NCBI RefSeq assembly: GCF_010731775.1
Contig: NZ_AP022590.1
Span: forward strand, 868,001-932,000
DNA from: Mycobacterium mantenii
GTDB lineage: Bacteria; Actinomycetota; Actinomycetes; Mycobacteriales; Mycobacteriaceae
Direction: 5' to 3'
DNA length: 64,000 nt
Part shown: positions 26,777-40,151 of the stretch, one piece after another
Position numbering within the stretch: the first letter of the stretch is position 1
Layout of the letters: the number at the start of each line of letters is the position of its first letter
Made by a program: the position numbers and the translations under genes
The notes under the pieces: model-generated
The model's database searches: none
The model's input: only the letters and a program-made list of their open reading frames with translations
Told to the model about the DNA's origin: nothing

Positions 26777-28852
26777 ATGAACGAGCACAAGGGAACTACC
26801 CGACGCATCGGCGCCGGGCGACGACTGCTGAGCAATCCGCGACAAGCCCGTGCGGCGTTGCGCGCGGGTTTTCACTCGTTGCCCGCCATGCCCATCGGGC
26901 AGCTCTTCCGCCGGATACCACCGGTCGATTCCGCCCCGAGCATGGAACCCGCTGTGGCGCAACAGCACAGCGAGCCCAGTGGGTCACGCCTCGCGGTAGG
27001 CAACGGTGCGTCATTCGCCGGCTACACGATTTTGCGGCAGCTGGGCGCCGGCGGCATGGCCGAGGTGTATCTGGCGCTGCATCCCCGGCTGCCGCGCCGC
27101 GACGTGATCAAGGTCCTCGCCGAGGCGGTGACCACCGACCCCGAGTTTCGCGAAAGGTTCAACCGGGAGGCCGATCTCGCGGCCACGCTGTGGCACCCGC
27201 ACATCGTCGGTGTGCACGACCGGGGTGAGTTCAACGGGCATCTGTGGATCTCGATGGACTATGTCGAGGGCACGGATGCCTCGCGGCTGGTCAAGGAGAA
27301 CTACGCCGAGGGGATGCCGATCCACGAGGTGTGCGCCATCGTGCAAGCGGTGGCGGGCGCGCTGGACTACGCCCACGACCGCGGTCTGCTGCACCGTGAC
27401 GTCAAGCCCGCCAATATCCTGCTCACCCACCCCGAAGAGGGGGAGCGTCGAATCCTGTTGGCGGACTTCGGTGTGGCGCGCCACCTGGGCGACATCAGCG
27501 GGATCACCGAAACCAACGTCGCGGTCGGAACGGTGGCCTACGCCGCGCCCGAGCAGCTGACGGGTTCCCCCATCGACGGCCGGGCGGACCAATACGCTTT
27601 GGCCGCAACCGCTTTCCACCTTCTCACCGGGGCGCCGCCGTTTCAGCACTCGAATCCGATCGCGGTGATCAGCCAGCACCTGCACGAGGACCCGCCCCGG
27701 CTCAGCGACTTTCGTCCGGATCTGGCCGAGCTCGACGAGGTGTTCTGCCGGGCCCTTTCCAAGCGGCCCGAGGACCGATTCGAGCGCTGCCGCGCATTCG
27801 CCGCCGCCGTCAGCGAGCCGTTCGGCGGAGTCCCCGAAGCCGGTCGCGGTGCTGGGCCGCGCGCCGCCGTATCGCCGCCGCATCGCCGGCGCGGACCCGG
27901 GGGCGTCATTGTCGTTCTGAGTCATCGGTTTTCGTCAAAAACCCGGTGGGCAACCGCGCTGGTGTGTGCCGTGCTCATCGCAGTCGCGGCGACCTGGTCG
28001 CTGCTCTACTCCTTCCAGCCCGACACGCCGCCGGCCAACCCCGCGCTCGCGTCGAAACCGTCCGTCCCGGCCCCCAGCGCCGCACCCACCGCGGGGGGAC
28101 CGGTGCTGAACGGGACGTACAAGCTCGACTACGACCAGACCAAGCGCACCACCAACGGCATCTCGATCCGGCACGCCGGGGCCGCCACCAGCTGGTGGGC
28201 CTTCCGGTCGGTGTGCACCACCAACGGATGTGCGGCCACCGGGACCCAGCTGGACGATGCCACCCATCAGGTGGCGAACACCACCGACGGGGGCCAGACC
28301 GACACGCTGCGCTTCGTCGGTGGCTATTGGCAGGGCGCTCCGGCACAGCAGCGGGTGGGCTGCACCCAGCCCAATGGACAGGTCAGGGCCACCCAGCAGG
28401 AGACCATCGCTTGGTCGTTGGCGCCGCAGGCCGACGGCACGCTGCGCGGCACGGAAACCGAGACCGCGCTGAGCAACGAATGCGGCGCCCAGGGGGCGGT
28501 GGTGCGGGTGCCCGTGGTGGCCACCCGGGTCGGCGATGCGCCCGCGAAGGTGACGTTGGGCGATCCCGCCCAGATCATCAACGCCTCGGCCACCGCGTCC
28601 GCCCCGGCGCCCCCGGTGCTCGGCGGGTTGTGCAGCGACGTCGGCAAGGTCGCCTACGACCCGACCAACAGCGAGCAGATCGTCTGCGAGGGCAGCAGCT
28701 GGGCCAAGGCGCCGATCACGATGGGCGTGCACGCCGCCGGCAGCTCATGCGACCGGCCGGGCACGTCGGTGTTCGCCATGAGCACCTCGAGTGACGGCTA
28801 CCTGCTGCAGTGCGATCCGGTCACCCGGACGTGGACGCGGCCGGCGGGATAG
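26777..28852 (+). CDS. Receptor-type Ser/Thr protein kinase (PknF-like)
   Basis: Eukaryotic-type kinase. The kinase domain starts at [19 protein letters not shown] and has the Lys in [20 protein letters not shown] in LADFGVARH and APEQL; the activation segment carries several Thr ([11 protein letters not shown]). One transmembrane helix (about 28010, [20 protein letters not shown]) is followed by a ~280-residue outer domain with six or more Cys. The catalytic half resembles PknF, the outer domain does not. ATG 26777 has AGGGGG ten bases before it; ATG 26942 lies closer to the domain and is a good alternative. It probably phosphorylates the divergent FHA-ABC exporter. Confidence 0.88.
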   Translation: MNEHKGTTRRIGAGRRLLSNPRQARAALRAGFHSLPAMPIGQLFRRIPPVDSAPSMEPAVAQQHSEPSGSRLAVGNGASFAGYTILRQLGAGGMAEVYLALHPRLPRRDVIKVLAEAVTTDPEFRERFNREADLAATLWHPHIVGVHDRGEFNGHLWISMDYVEGTDASRLVKENYAEGMPIHEVCAIVQAVAGALDYAHDRGLLHRDVKPANILLTHPEEGERRILLADFGVARHLGDISGITETNVAVGTVAYAAPEQLTGSPIDGRADQYALAATAFHLLTGAPPFQHSNPIAVISQHLHEDPPRLSDFRPDLAELDEVFCRALSKRPEDRFERCRAFAAAVSEPFGGVPEAGRGAGPRAAVSPPHRRRGPGGVIVVLSHRFSSKTRWATALVCAVLIAVAATWSLLYSFQPDTPPANPALASKPSVPAPSAAPTAGGPVLNGTYKLDYDQTKRTTNGISIRHAGAATSWWAFRSVCTTNGCAATGTQLDDATHQVANTTDGGQTDTLRFVGGYWQGAPAQQRVGCTQPNGQVRATQQETIAWSLAPQADGTLRGTETETALSNECGAQGAVVRVPVVATRVGDAPAKVTLGDPAQIINASATASAPAPPVLGGLCSDVGKVAYDPTNSEQIVCEGSSWAKAPITMGVHAAGSSCDRPGTSVFAMSTSSDGYLLQCDPVTRTWTRPAG

Positions 28853-28891
28853 CCGGCGGCCTGGCGGGGCGGTCTCTCCGGCTACCAAGAG

Positions 28892-28908
28892 GCGAGTTTC
28901 AAACTCGC
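28892..28908. promoter_or_regulatory. 17-bp palindrome between the kinase gene and uvrB
   Basis: GCGAGTTT and AAACTCGC flank a single C, a perfect dyad that cannot form a stable RNA loop and so looks like a protein-binding site. A second small hairpin, CTGTCC-ttcc-GGACAG, lies at 28941-28956. Neither matches the LexA box. Function unknown; the hairpin may help end the kinase transcript. Confidence 0.35.
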
Positions 28909-29029
28909 TAGCGCATGCGCCAGCACGTCTGGGAAAAGCTCTGTCCTTCCGGACAGGTACTGATGTGACGGATGTGGCCGGGCGCCACGGTATCACGGCC
29001 CTGACCTGGTAAGACCAGCTCCACGACAC

Positions 29030-29052
29030 TTGTCGGTGATGGGTTCTACCCT
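29030..29052 (+). promoter_or_regulatory. RecA-independent DNA-damage promoter of uvrB
   Basis: TTGTCGGTG, eight bases, then TACCCT fits the mycobacterial RecA-NDp consensus (TTGTCRGTG-N8-TANNNT), which is activated through PafBC after DNA damage. The -10 hexamer ends seven bases before the uvrB ATG, so transcription should begin at or next to the A of the start codon and the mRNA be leaderless. Confidence 0.75.
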
Positions 29053-29058
29053 GGTGGC

Positions 29059-31218
<2,160 letters not shown>

Positions 31219-31275
31219 GTTTGCTGGCAACCGATCTCCGGCTCTGATCGCCTCGCGACCCCATACGGTGGAGGA

Positions 31276-32694
31276 GTGACCGACGCGGCGACTATCACCG
31301 GCGGCTGGCGTGAGCTGCTGGGCGCGAGGTATCTGAGGACTTCCATCCTGCTGGCCGGTGGGGTGGCGCTCTACGCCACGAATGAATTCCTGACCACCAG
31401 CTTGTTGCCCAACACCATTGCCGAAATCGGCGGCAGCCGGCTCTATGCGTGGGCGACGACCCTGTATCTGGTGGGGTCCGTGGTCGCGGCCACGATGGTC
31501 AATCCGATGCTGCTCCGCATCGGGGCGCGGGCGTCATATCTGATGGGACTCGCCGTCTTCGGCATCGCCAGCCTGGTTTGCGCTGCCGCGCCCACCATGC
31601 ATGTTTTGATTGCTGGGCGGGCCATGCAGGGGGTGGCCGGGGGCTTGCTGGCCGGCCTGGGCTATGCGGTCATCAACTCCGCGCTGCCCCGCTGGTTGTG
31701 GACGCGGGGCTCGGCGCTGGTGTCGGCCATGTGGGGGGTCGCGACCGTGGTCGGGCCCACGACGGGCGGCCTGTTCGCGCAGTTCGGGATCTGGCGATGG
31801 GCTTTTGTCGCGATGGCCGTTCTGACCGTGCTGATGGCCTTGCTGGTTCCGGTCGCGCTGGCCCGCGTCAACCCGACCAAAGGCATCCCGAGGATGAAGG
31901 TGCCGGTGTGGTCGCTGCTGATCATCGGGGTGGCCGCGCTGGCAGTCAGCGTCGCGCAGATTCCGCGCAACGTCGTCGCCACGTTTGGGCTGCTCGCACT
32001 GGGCATCGTGCTGGTCGGCGTGTTCGTGGTCGTCGATTGGCGCATGCACGCGGCGATCTTGCCGCCGAGCGTGTTCTCGTCCGGGCCCCTGAAGTGGATC
32101 TACCTCACCATGGGCGTGCTGATGGGCGCCGCGATGGTGAACACCTACGTGCCGCTGTTCGGGCAGCGGTTGGCCCACCTGACGCCGATCGCGGCCGGTT
32201 TCCTGGGGGCGGCGCTCGCACTCGGCTGGACCGTCAGCGAGATCGTCAGCGCATCGCTGGAGAACCCGCGGACGGTCGGGCGGGTGGTCATGGTGGCGCC
32301 GCTGGTGGCCGCGTCAGGCCTGGCACTGGGTGCCGTGGCCAGGCGCGGTGACGGGTCGGGCGGGACCGCCGCGCTGTGGGCGGTGGCCCTGCTGGTCGCC
32401 GGGATCGGGATCGGGATGGCCTGGCCGCACCTGTCGGCCCGCGCGATGGCGTCCGTCGCCGACCCGGCCGAGGGCGGCGCCGCCTCCGCAGCGATCAACA
32501 CCGTCCAGCTGACGTCCGCGGCAATCGGGGCCGGATTGGCCGGCGTCGTGGTCAACACCGCCACCGGCGGCGAGGGGATGGCAGCACACCTGCTGTTCAC
32601 GGTGTTCACCGCATTGAGCGCCGCCGGTGTGGCGGTGTCTTACGCGGCGACGCGCGCCACCTGGCAGGCCCAGGCGGTCGGCGTTGGCGACTGA
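31276..32694 (+). CDS. Major facilitator superfamily transporter
   Basis: A 472-residue inner-membrane transporter with about 12-14 hydrophobic helices, matching Rv1634 by position after uvrB. TM1-2 and their loop include NEFLTTSLLPNTIAEIGGS. The loop GARASYLMG after TM2 is a weak motif A. It resembles the DHA2-like drug efflux branch, and Rv1634 has been linked to fluoroquinolone efflux, but the substrate here is unknown. The GTG at 31276 lies 58 bases after uvrB. Confidence 0.85.
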   Translation: MTDAATITGGWRELLGARYLRTSILLAGGVALYATNEFLTTSLLPNTIAEIGGSRLYAWATTLYLVGSVVAATMVNPMLLRIGARASYLMGLAVFGIASLVCAAAPTMHVLIAGRAMQGVAGGLLAGLGYAVINSALPRWLWTRGSALVSAMWGVATVVGPTTGGLFAQFGIWRWAFVAMAVLTVLMALLVPVALARVNPTKGIPRMKVPVWSLLIIGVAALAVSVAQIPRNVVATFGLLALGIVLVGVFVVVDWRMHAAILPPSVFSSGPLKWIYLTMGVLMGAAMVNTYVPLFGQRLAHLTPIAAGFLGAALALGWTVSEIVSASLENPRTVGRVVMVAPLVAASGLALGAVARRGDGSGGTAALWAVALLVAGIGIGMAWPHLSARAMASVADPAEGGAASAAINTVQLTSAAIGAGLAGVVVNTATGGEGMAAHLLFTVFTALSAAGVAVSYAATRATWQAQAVGVGD

Positions 32695-32706
32695 GCTCGG
32701 TCCGGG

Positions 32707-34290
32707 TCAGCGCGTGGACTTGACGACCTGCGAGTAGTGAAACTGCCAACGCTCGACGATGTGGAAGCCGAGGTAGCCCGGGAATCGGTACGCCGGGGCG
32801 CGCCCGAATGCGCTTCCCGGCGGCAGCGATTGGCCCGATTGGTGATCGGGCAGCGAGTTGTCTTTATTGGTGATGGTCCAGATCGCCGGGCACTTGTTGA
32901 TTTTGGCCGTCGTGAGCCACACGGCGACGTGCCCGTCCCACAACGATCCGACCTTCGGGCCGTACGCGCCGCGTTCGACGTCGATCAACGACCGGAAGGC
33001 CGCCGGGCGGGTGGCCAGTAGCGCACGAATCGGTCCGGGCCGCCAGGGCACGGTGTTGTCCACCATGAGACAGTCGCCGGGGGCGGCGTGGCTGCTGATC
33101 AGATCGGCGACCTGGCTGTAATCCCAACCCTCCTTGGCATATGGCCAGCGTTGGACGAACAGGTAATTGGGCACCGCGGCGACGGCCAACAGCACGACCG
33201 CGCCGGCGATGGGCCACGGTCGGCGGGCGAGCGTCACGATGCAGAGGGCCAGGACGACGGCCATCGCGGGTGCGGTGAAGATCAGGTAGCGCGGGTAGTA
33301 GATGGGCTCGACGACGGCCGAATACACGACGACCAGGGCGGTCGGAAGCACCATCCACGCCGCGGCGATGATCGACAACCGGCGCACGTCCCCGGCCGGA
33401 GCCGGAATGCCGGCCAGCCGGGCCACCACCGCCGCGATGATCAGGACCCCGCTCGCGATCGCGAAGGCAACGCCGTGGTCGAAGTACTGGCGCAGGATGA
33501 TGTCGAACGCGTAATGCCAGCTGACGGGGTAGATCCAGTTGACCTGCCACACCTGGTTGTGGGCAAACACGATGAACGGCGTCATGGCCCCGACCGCGAC
33601 GGTCGAGCTGCCCGACCACCAGAGCACCGGCGATCTGCGGGCGCCCTTCGGGGCGAGCAGCGGCAGCATCGCGCCGTACACCGGCAGCAACAGCACCAGG
33701 TTGAGGTTGAGCAGTATCGACAGCATCAATCCCAGCGCGTACCAAACCCACCCGCGCCGCCTGTTACGCCGGACGGTGACAACGAACAACACCGTCAGCC
33801 AGACGGCTGCTGCCGCCACGAACGCGTAGGGTCGCGCCTCCATACCCGCCCAGGTCGTGCGCGGCAGGATCGCGAAGATCACGCCCGCGCACACCGCCGT
33901 GGGCCGCGTCGAGAACTGCCTGGTGAACACCGTAACCCCCGCCGCGGCGGCCCCGACGGCCAGGGAACTGGGGAAACGCGACCAGAACTCGGTGGGCGGG
34001 AACAGCGCGAACCAGCCGTGCATCAGCAGGTAATACGCCCCGTGGACGGCATCGATGTGGCCCAGCAACCGCCACAGCTCCGGCAAGGTCCGGCTCGAGG
34101 AAGCCGATATCGTCGCCCCTTCGTCGAACCAGAGCGAGGGCCGACAGGCCCAGGCGGCGCTGACTATGGTGGCGAACACGGCGATGGCCCACGGATCGAG
34201 CAACCTGCCCGGCGCCCGGCTGGGCGCGGTCCCGGCACCGACACCCCCGGCGCGTGGCTTGAGGGCGGGCTCGAGGGTGGGCATGCACAT
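32707..34290 (-). CDS. GT-C mannosyltransferase, probably LAM capping (CapA/Rv1635c-like)
   Basis: Polytopic membrane glycosyltransferase. The N-terminal SLWFDEGATISASS holds the Asp-Glu motif of the GT-C fold after TM1. Roughly ten hydrophobic helices follow and a C-terminal soluble tail (about 130 residues) ends in VKSTR. Position next to the universal stress protein gene matches Rv1635c, which adds the first mannose of the lipoarabinomannan cap from polyprenyl-phosphomannose on the outer face of the membrane. ATG 34290 (CMPTLEPALKPRA) or 34284 is favoured; the frame to 34365 has poor coding character. Convergent with the MFS gene, 12 bases apart. Confidence 0.85.
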   Translation of the reverse strand: MCMPTLEPALKPRAGGVGAGTAPSRAPGRLLDPWAIAVFATIVSAAWACRPSLWFDEGATISASSSRTLPELWRLLGHIDAVHGAYYLLMHGWFALFPPTEFWSRFPSSLAVGAAAAGVTVFTRQFSTRPTAVCAGVIFAILPRTTWAGMEARPYAFVAAAAVWLTVLFVVTVRRNRRRGWVWYALGLMLSILLNLNLVLLLPVYGAMLPLLAPKGARRSPVLWWSGSSTVAVGAMTPFIVFAHNQVWQVNWIYPVSWHYAFDIILRQYFDHGVAFAIASGVLIIAAVVARLAGIPAPAGDVRRLSIIAAAWMVLPTALVVVYSAVVEPIYYPRYLIFTAPAMAVVLALCIVTLARRPWPIAGAVVLLAVAAVPNYLFVQRWPYAKEGWDYSQVADLISSHAAPGDCLMVDNTVPWRPGPIRALLATRPAAFRSLIDVERGAYGPKVGSLWDGHVAVWLTTAKINKCPAIWTITNKDNSLPDHQSGQSLPPGSAFGRAPAYRFPGYLGFHIVERWQFHYSQVVKSTR

Positions 34291-34413
34291 GATGCTTGTT
34301 ACTTTAAGGCGCGGTTCGGGGAGCGGATCACAAATCGCGGCCGGCGCATTCACTCGTGCCGACATTCACGAAAAGCGGCGTAATGCAATGCCTTCCGCGT
34401 GGGCCGCGCGCAA

Positions 34414-34441
34414 TTGACTGATTTGCCATTGCCGATATTGT
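34414..34441 (+). promoter_or_regulatory. Possible SigA-type promoter for the universal stress protein gene
   Basis: TTGACT and TATTGT are separated by 16 bases, about 130 bases before the gene at 34573, within an AT-richer divergent region. The spacing and hexamers fit a housekeeping promoter. A closer TACTGT near 34529 is an alternative -10. Confidence 0.35.
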
Positions 34442-34572
34442 CCGTTGGCGCAGCCAGAACCCGCAAATTGGGGGAGACGCCACGCCGCACCGTGTCGTTA
34501 ATGTGCCTCCTCAGCGTCGAGCAAACGCGCTACTGTCTTGGATTGGCTGACCAACCGAAACTGGGAGGGTAA

Positions 34573-35016
34573 ATGGGCGCCTATCGGACTGTGGTGGTAG
34601 GAACCGATGGCTCGGATTCGTCGATGCGCGCGGTGGAGAGGGCGGCGCAGATCGCCGGGCCGGACACCAAGCTGATCGTGGCATCGGCATACTTGCCCCA
34701 ACACGAGGACGCCCGGGCCGCTGACGTCCTGCGGGACGAAAGCTACAAGGTTTCGGGCACCGCGCCGATTTACGCGATCCTGCGCGACGCCAAGGACCGC
34801 GCCCACGCCGCCGGCGCGAAGAACATCGAGGAGCGACCCATCGTCGGCGCTCCGGTCGACGCGCTGGTGCACCTCGCCGAGGAGGAGAAGGCCGATCTGC
34901 TCGTGGTCGGCAACGTCGGCCTGAGCACGATCGCGGGCCGGCTGCTCGGTTCGGTGCCGGCCAACGTCTCGCGCCGGGCCAAGGTCGACGTCCTGATCGT
35001 GCACACCACGAACTAG
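34573..35016 (+). CDS. Universal stress protein (Rv1636-like)
   Basis: A 147-residue single-domain UspA protein that binds ATP and, in the M. tuberculosis homolog TB15.3, binds cAMP with high affinity. The N-terminal Asp is in VVGTDGSDSS. The nucleotide loop is GNVGLSTIAGRLLGSVPANV, close to the G-2x-G-9x-G(S/T) pattern. GGGAGGG lies five bases before the ATG. With two class III cyclases in this window, a role as a cAMP buffer is reasonable. The stop codon is the first base overlap with a tandem repeat array. Confidence 0.94.
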   Translation: MGAYRTVVVGTDGSDSSMRAVERAAQIAGPDTKLIVASAYLPQHEDARAADVLRDESYKVSGTAPIYAILRDAKDRAHAAGAKNIEERPIVGAPVDALVHLAEEEKADLLVVGNVGLSTIAGRLLGSVPANVSRRAKVDVLIVHTTN

Positions 35017-35166
35017 TGGTGATCGCAAGCGCGGCGTAGCCGGGCGCAGCGGGTCGCCACCATCGAACTTGTGGTGATCGCAAGCGCGGCGTAGCCGGGC
35101 GCAGCGGGTCGCCACCATCGAACTTGTGGTGATCGCAAGCGCGGCGTAGCCGGGCGCAGCGGGTCG
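35016..35166. repeat. 55-bp tandem repeat, about 2.7 copies (MIRU/VNTR-like)
   Basis: Units begin at 35016, 35071 and 35126 with GTGGTGATCGCAAGCGCGGC and are identical as far as they run; the third stops after GCGGGTCG, just before the hydrolase stop codon. It fills the convergent gap between the universal stress protein and glyoxalase-like genes and starts on the last base of the former's stop codon. The GC-rich, spacer-like unit resembles mycobacterial interspersed repetitive units used for strain typing. Confidence 0.9.
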
Positions 35167-35169
35167 GGT

Positions 35170-35847
35170 TTACCAGCCCCGCTCGCGCCATTCGCCCAGG
35201 TGGGGGCGCTCGGCGCCCAGCGCCGTGTCGTCACCGTGCCCCGGATAGATGACGGTGGAATCGTCATACACGTCGAACACCCGGGTGCTGACATCCTCGA
35301 TCAACTGGGCGAAATCGCCGGGTTGCCAAGTCTTGCCGACGCCGCCCGGGAACAGGCAGTCGCCGGTGAACAACTGCGTGACCCCGCCGGTCGCGGGTCC
35401 GTCCAGGGCCAGGGCGATCGATCCAGGGGTGTGCCCGCGCAAATGGATGACGTCGAAGGTCAGCTCGCCGATCTGCACGGTGTCACCGCCGGACAGCAAA
35501 CGGTCCGGTTTGACCGGAAGCGGCTCCGCGTCGATCTCGTTGGCGGCGGTCGGCGCGCCGGTGGCGGCGGCCACCGCCTCCAGCGCCTGCCAGTGATCGA
35601 AGTGCTGGTGGCTGGTCACGATCAGCGACACCTTGGGCGCGTGCTGCCGGATCAGGTCGATCAGGACGTCCGCGTCGTTGGCGGCGTCGATCAGCAGGGT
35701 TTCCCCGGTAGCGGAACAAGTGATCAGATATGCGTTGTTGTCCATGGGGCCGACCGAAGCCTTTAGGATCGTGGCGCCGGGTAGGGTCCGGCGGGCCGCG
35801 GTACCGGGGTCGACGTGTCCGGTGTAGTTGTCGTCCAACGCAGTCAT
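35170..35847 (-). CDS. Metallo-beta-lactamase-fold hydrolase (glyoxalase II-like)
   Basis: A 225-residue cytosolic hydrolase matching Rv1637c. The metal motif is TSHQHFDHW, in which the canonical HxHxDH appears as HQHFDH. Further ligands are His in HLRGHTPGSIAL, Asp in FTGDCLFPGG and His in IYPGHGDDT. Such proteins act on thioesters such as S-lactoyl-thiols or related substrates. The ATG at 35847 (TALDDNYTGHVDPG) is chosen; the frame continues to 35943 across the uvrA promoter, which argues against the longer form. Confidence 0.88.
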   Translation of the reverse strand: MTALDDNYTGHVDPGTAARRTLPGATILKASVGPMDNNAYLITCSATGETLLIDAANDADVLIDLIRQHAPKVSLIVTSHQHFDHWQALEAVAAATGAPTAANEIDAEPLPVKPDRLLSGGDTVQIGELTFDVIHLRGHTPGSIALALDGPATGGVTQLFTGDCLFPGGVGKTWQPGDFAQLIEDVSTRVFDVYDDSTVIYPGHGDDTALGAERPHLGEWRERGW

Positions 35848-35875
35848 AGCGGCCACGTTACTGGTCAAACGTTGC

Positions 35876-35898
35876 TTGTCGGTATGGGCACATAGCAT
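35876..35898 (+). promoter_or_regulatory. RecA-independent DNA-damage promoter of uvrA
   Basis: TTGTCGGTA, eight bases, then TAGCAT matches the mycobacterial RecA-NDp consensus except for one base in the weakly conserved tail of the -35 element. The predicted start near 35905 leaves a leader of about 50 bases with GAGAGAGGG before the GTG. It pairs uvrA with uvrB under the same damage response. Confidence 0.7.
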
Positions 35899-35957
35899 GG
35901 AATGCGCCGTGCGCATCAACGGCTGCAGCACGTAGAGATTCACTGAGAGAGGGCAGC

Positions 35958-38870
<2,913 letters not shown>

Positions 38871-38876
38871 GTTCGT

Positions 38877-39128
38877 TCAACCCTTCTCGTCGGGCCGCAC
38901 CGACTCCCGGATCTGGGCCAGCCGCTCGGCCGCGGCCCGCCGGCGCTCGTCGTACTGTTCCTCGACCGACCGGCCCTCGGGTGATTCCGCGTCGAGTTCG
39001 GCGGCGCCCTGCGCCGTCGCGTACCGGGCCTCGATCCGGTCGCGCACCGACTCAAACGTCGGCACACCGTCGTCGTCGTATTCCGGGCCCGCCCCCGTAG
39101 GGGTGGGACTGCCTGGTTCGTCGTGCAT
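38877..39128 (-). CDS. Small charged protein of unknown function (Rv1638A-like)
   Basis: An 83-residue acidic and Arg-rich protein (HDEPGSPTPTGAGPEYDDD at the start, then a helical stretch with RDRIEARYATAQGAAELDAE and EEQYDERRRAAAERLAQIRE). It has no signal peptide or membrane segment; the second half is probably a coiled coil. The ATG at 39128 avoids an upstream extension without coding character. Position just after uvrA on the opposite strand fits Rv1638A. No function can be assigned. Confidence 0.65.
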   Translation of the reverse strand: MHDEPGSPTPTGAGPEYDDDGVPTFESVRDRIEARYATAQGAAELDAESPEGRSVEEQYDERRRAAAERLAQIRESVRPDEKG

Positions 39129-39313
39129 GCAGTCACGGTACTGCGGCGGCTGATCGAAATTCCCGCGGTCGCACGAGTACGGCGCCGTCGATATCCGCGT
39201 CGCGACGCACCGGCGGCCCCCGCCCGCCAAATCAAATGCGGCACACAGTGCTTTTGCGAACCATTCCCCTCAGGCGGCAGTCGAAATTGTCCTTATATGT
39301 CACAATCCCTTTG

Positions 39314-39339
39314 GCTAATTTGCCGCGAGTCAAATTAGC
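39314..39339. promoter_or_regulatory. 9-bp inverted repeat in the promoter region of the 39404 operon
   Basis: GCTAATTTG and CAAATTAGC are perfect inverted arms with an eight-base spacer, in an AT-rich stretch (39240-39400) that stands out from the GC-rich surroundings. It lies about 65 bases before the first gene of the operon. The size suits a dimeric repressor or activator site. The cognate regulator is not encoded next to it. Confidence 0.55.
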
Positions 39340-39403
39340 ACACGGTTTACGACGCGTTTTGAGAAATTACTCGTTAGTAACGGTGAATAGGTGGAGGTCA
39401 CAT

Positions 39404-40120
39404 ATGGAAGCTGCGCAACTCACGGAGACCGGGATCGACGGCCCGTGGTCGGACACCGGGTTCGGTTGGCGTGATCACGCGTCGGGGTGCTGGGTCACCG
39501 CGTCCACGCCGGCGGCGGAGCCCGATCTGTGGAATCAGTACCTGAACGGCGCGCTGAACAGCTATCGGCGGCATGGACTGGATTGGGTGCTCGACCTCGA
39601 CCAGATTCGGGATGGCGCCGACACGGCCCTGTTTTTCGCCGCGCTCGACCCACGCGGGCGGGTCGTCGGCGGTACGCGCGTCGTGGGGCCGTTGCGCACG
39701 CCGGAGGACTCCCACGCCCTCGAGGAATGGAAAGGCAACCCCGGTCTTCCCCTGCTGCGCCATATGATTTCCAACCGGCTTCCGTTTGGCGTCGTAGAGG
39801 TGAAAAGCGCCTGGGCCAATTCCCGTGAATACGGCAATCGTGCATTGTCCACAGTGCTGGCCCGCACCGCGTTGCCGACGATGACGCTGTTGGGTGCCCA
39901 GTTCGTCATGGCCACCGCGGCGGCGCACGTGCTGGAGCAGTGGCAGTCCTCCGGAGGCGTCGTCGCCAACCGGGTGCCGGCAGCGGCCTATCCCAACGAG
40001 GACTATCGGACCAAGGTGATGTGGTGGGATCGTCGCACCCTTGCCACACATGCCGATCCGGGACAATTTAAGCTGATGTGCGCCGAAAACGCCGAAATCC
40101 TCAGCCGCATCTCGGCTTAG
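39404..40120 (+). CDS. Unknown protein, possibly GNAT/autoinducer-synthase-like
   Basis: A 238-residue soluble protein I cannot assign to a named enzyme. The central part (LDPRGRVVGGTRVVGPL, then VEVKSAWANSREYGNRAL, then LLGAQFVMATAAAHVLEQW) has the order of strands and helices seen in the acyl-homoserine-lactone synthase/N-acyl amino acid synthase branch of the GNAT fold, but this is a weak pattern reading. GTGGAGG lies seven bases before the ATG. The E1-nitroreductase gene follows after 31 bases, so they are one operon. A similar gene pair stands beside moeY in M. tuberculosis (Rv1356c-Rv1355c, from memory). Confidence 0.6.
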   Translation: MEAAQLTETGIDGPWSDTGFGWRDHASGCWVTASTPAAEPDLWNQYLNGALNSYRRHGLDWVLDLDQIRDGADTALFFAALDPRGRVVGGTRVVGPLRTPEDSHALEEWKGNPGLPLLRHMISNRLPFGVVEVKSAWANSREYGNRALSTVLARTALPTMTLLGAQFVMATAAAHVLEQWQSSGGVVANRVPAAAYPNEDYRTKVMWWDRRTLATHADPGQFKLMCAENAEILSRISA

Positions 40121-40151
40121 GTGAACGCGGGTCTACGCCGTTGGGAGTTGG

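Noticed and set aside
28892..28908. SOS (LexA) box before uvrB
   Set aside because: The dyad GCGAGTTT-C-AAACTCGC does not match the mycobacterial TCGAAC-N4-GTTCGA box.
35016..35166. CRISPR array
   Set aside because: The units are directly abutting 55-bp tandem repeats without unique spacers and there are no cas genes.
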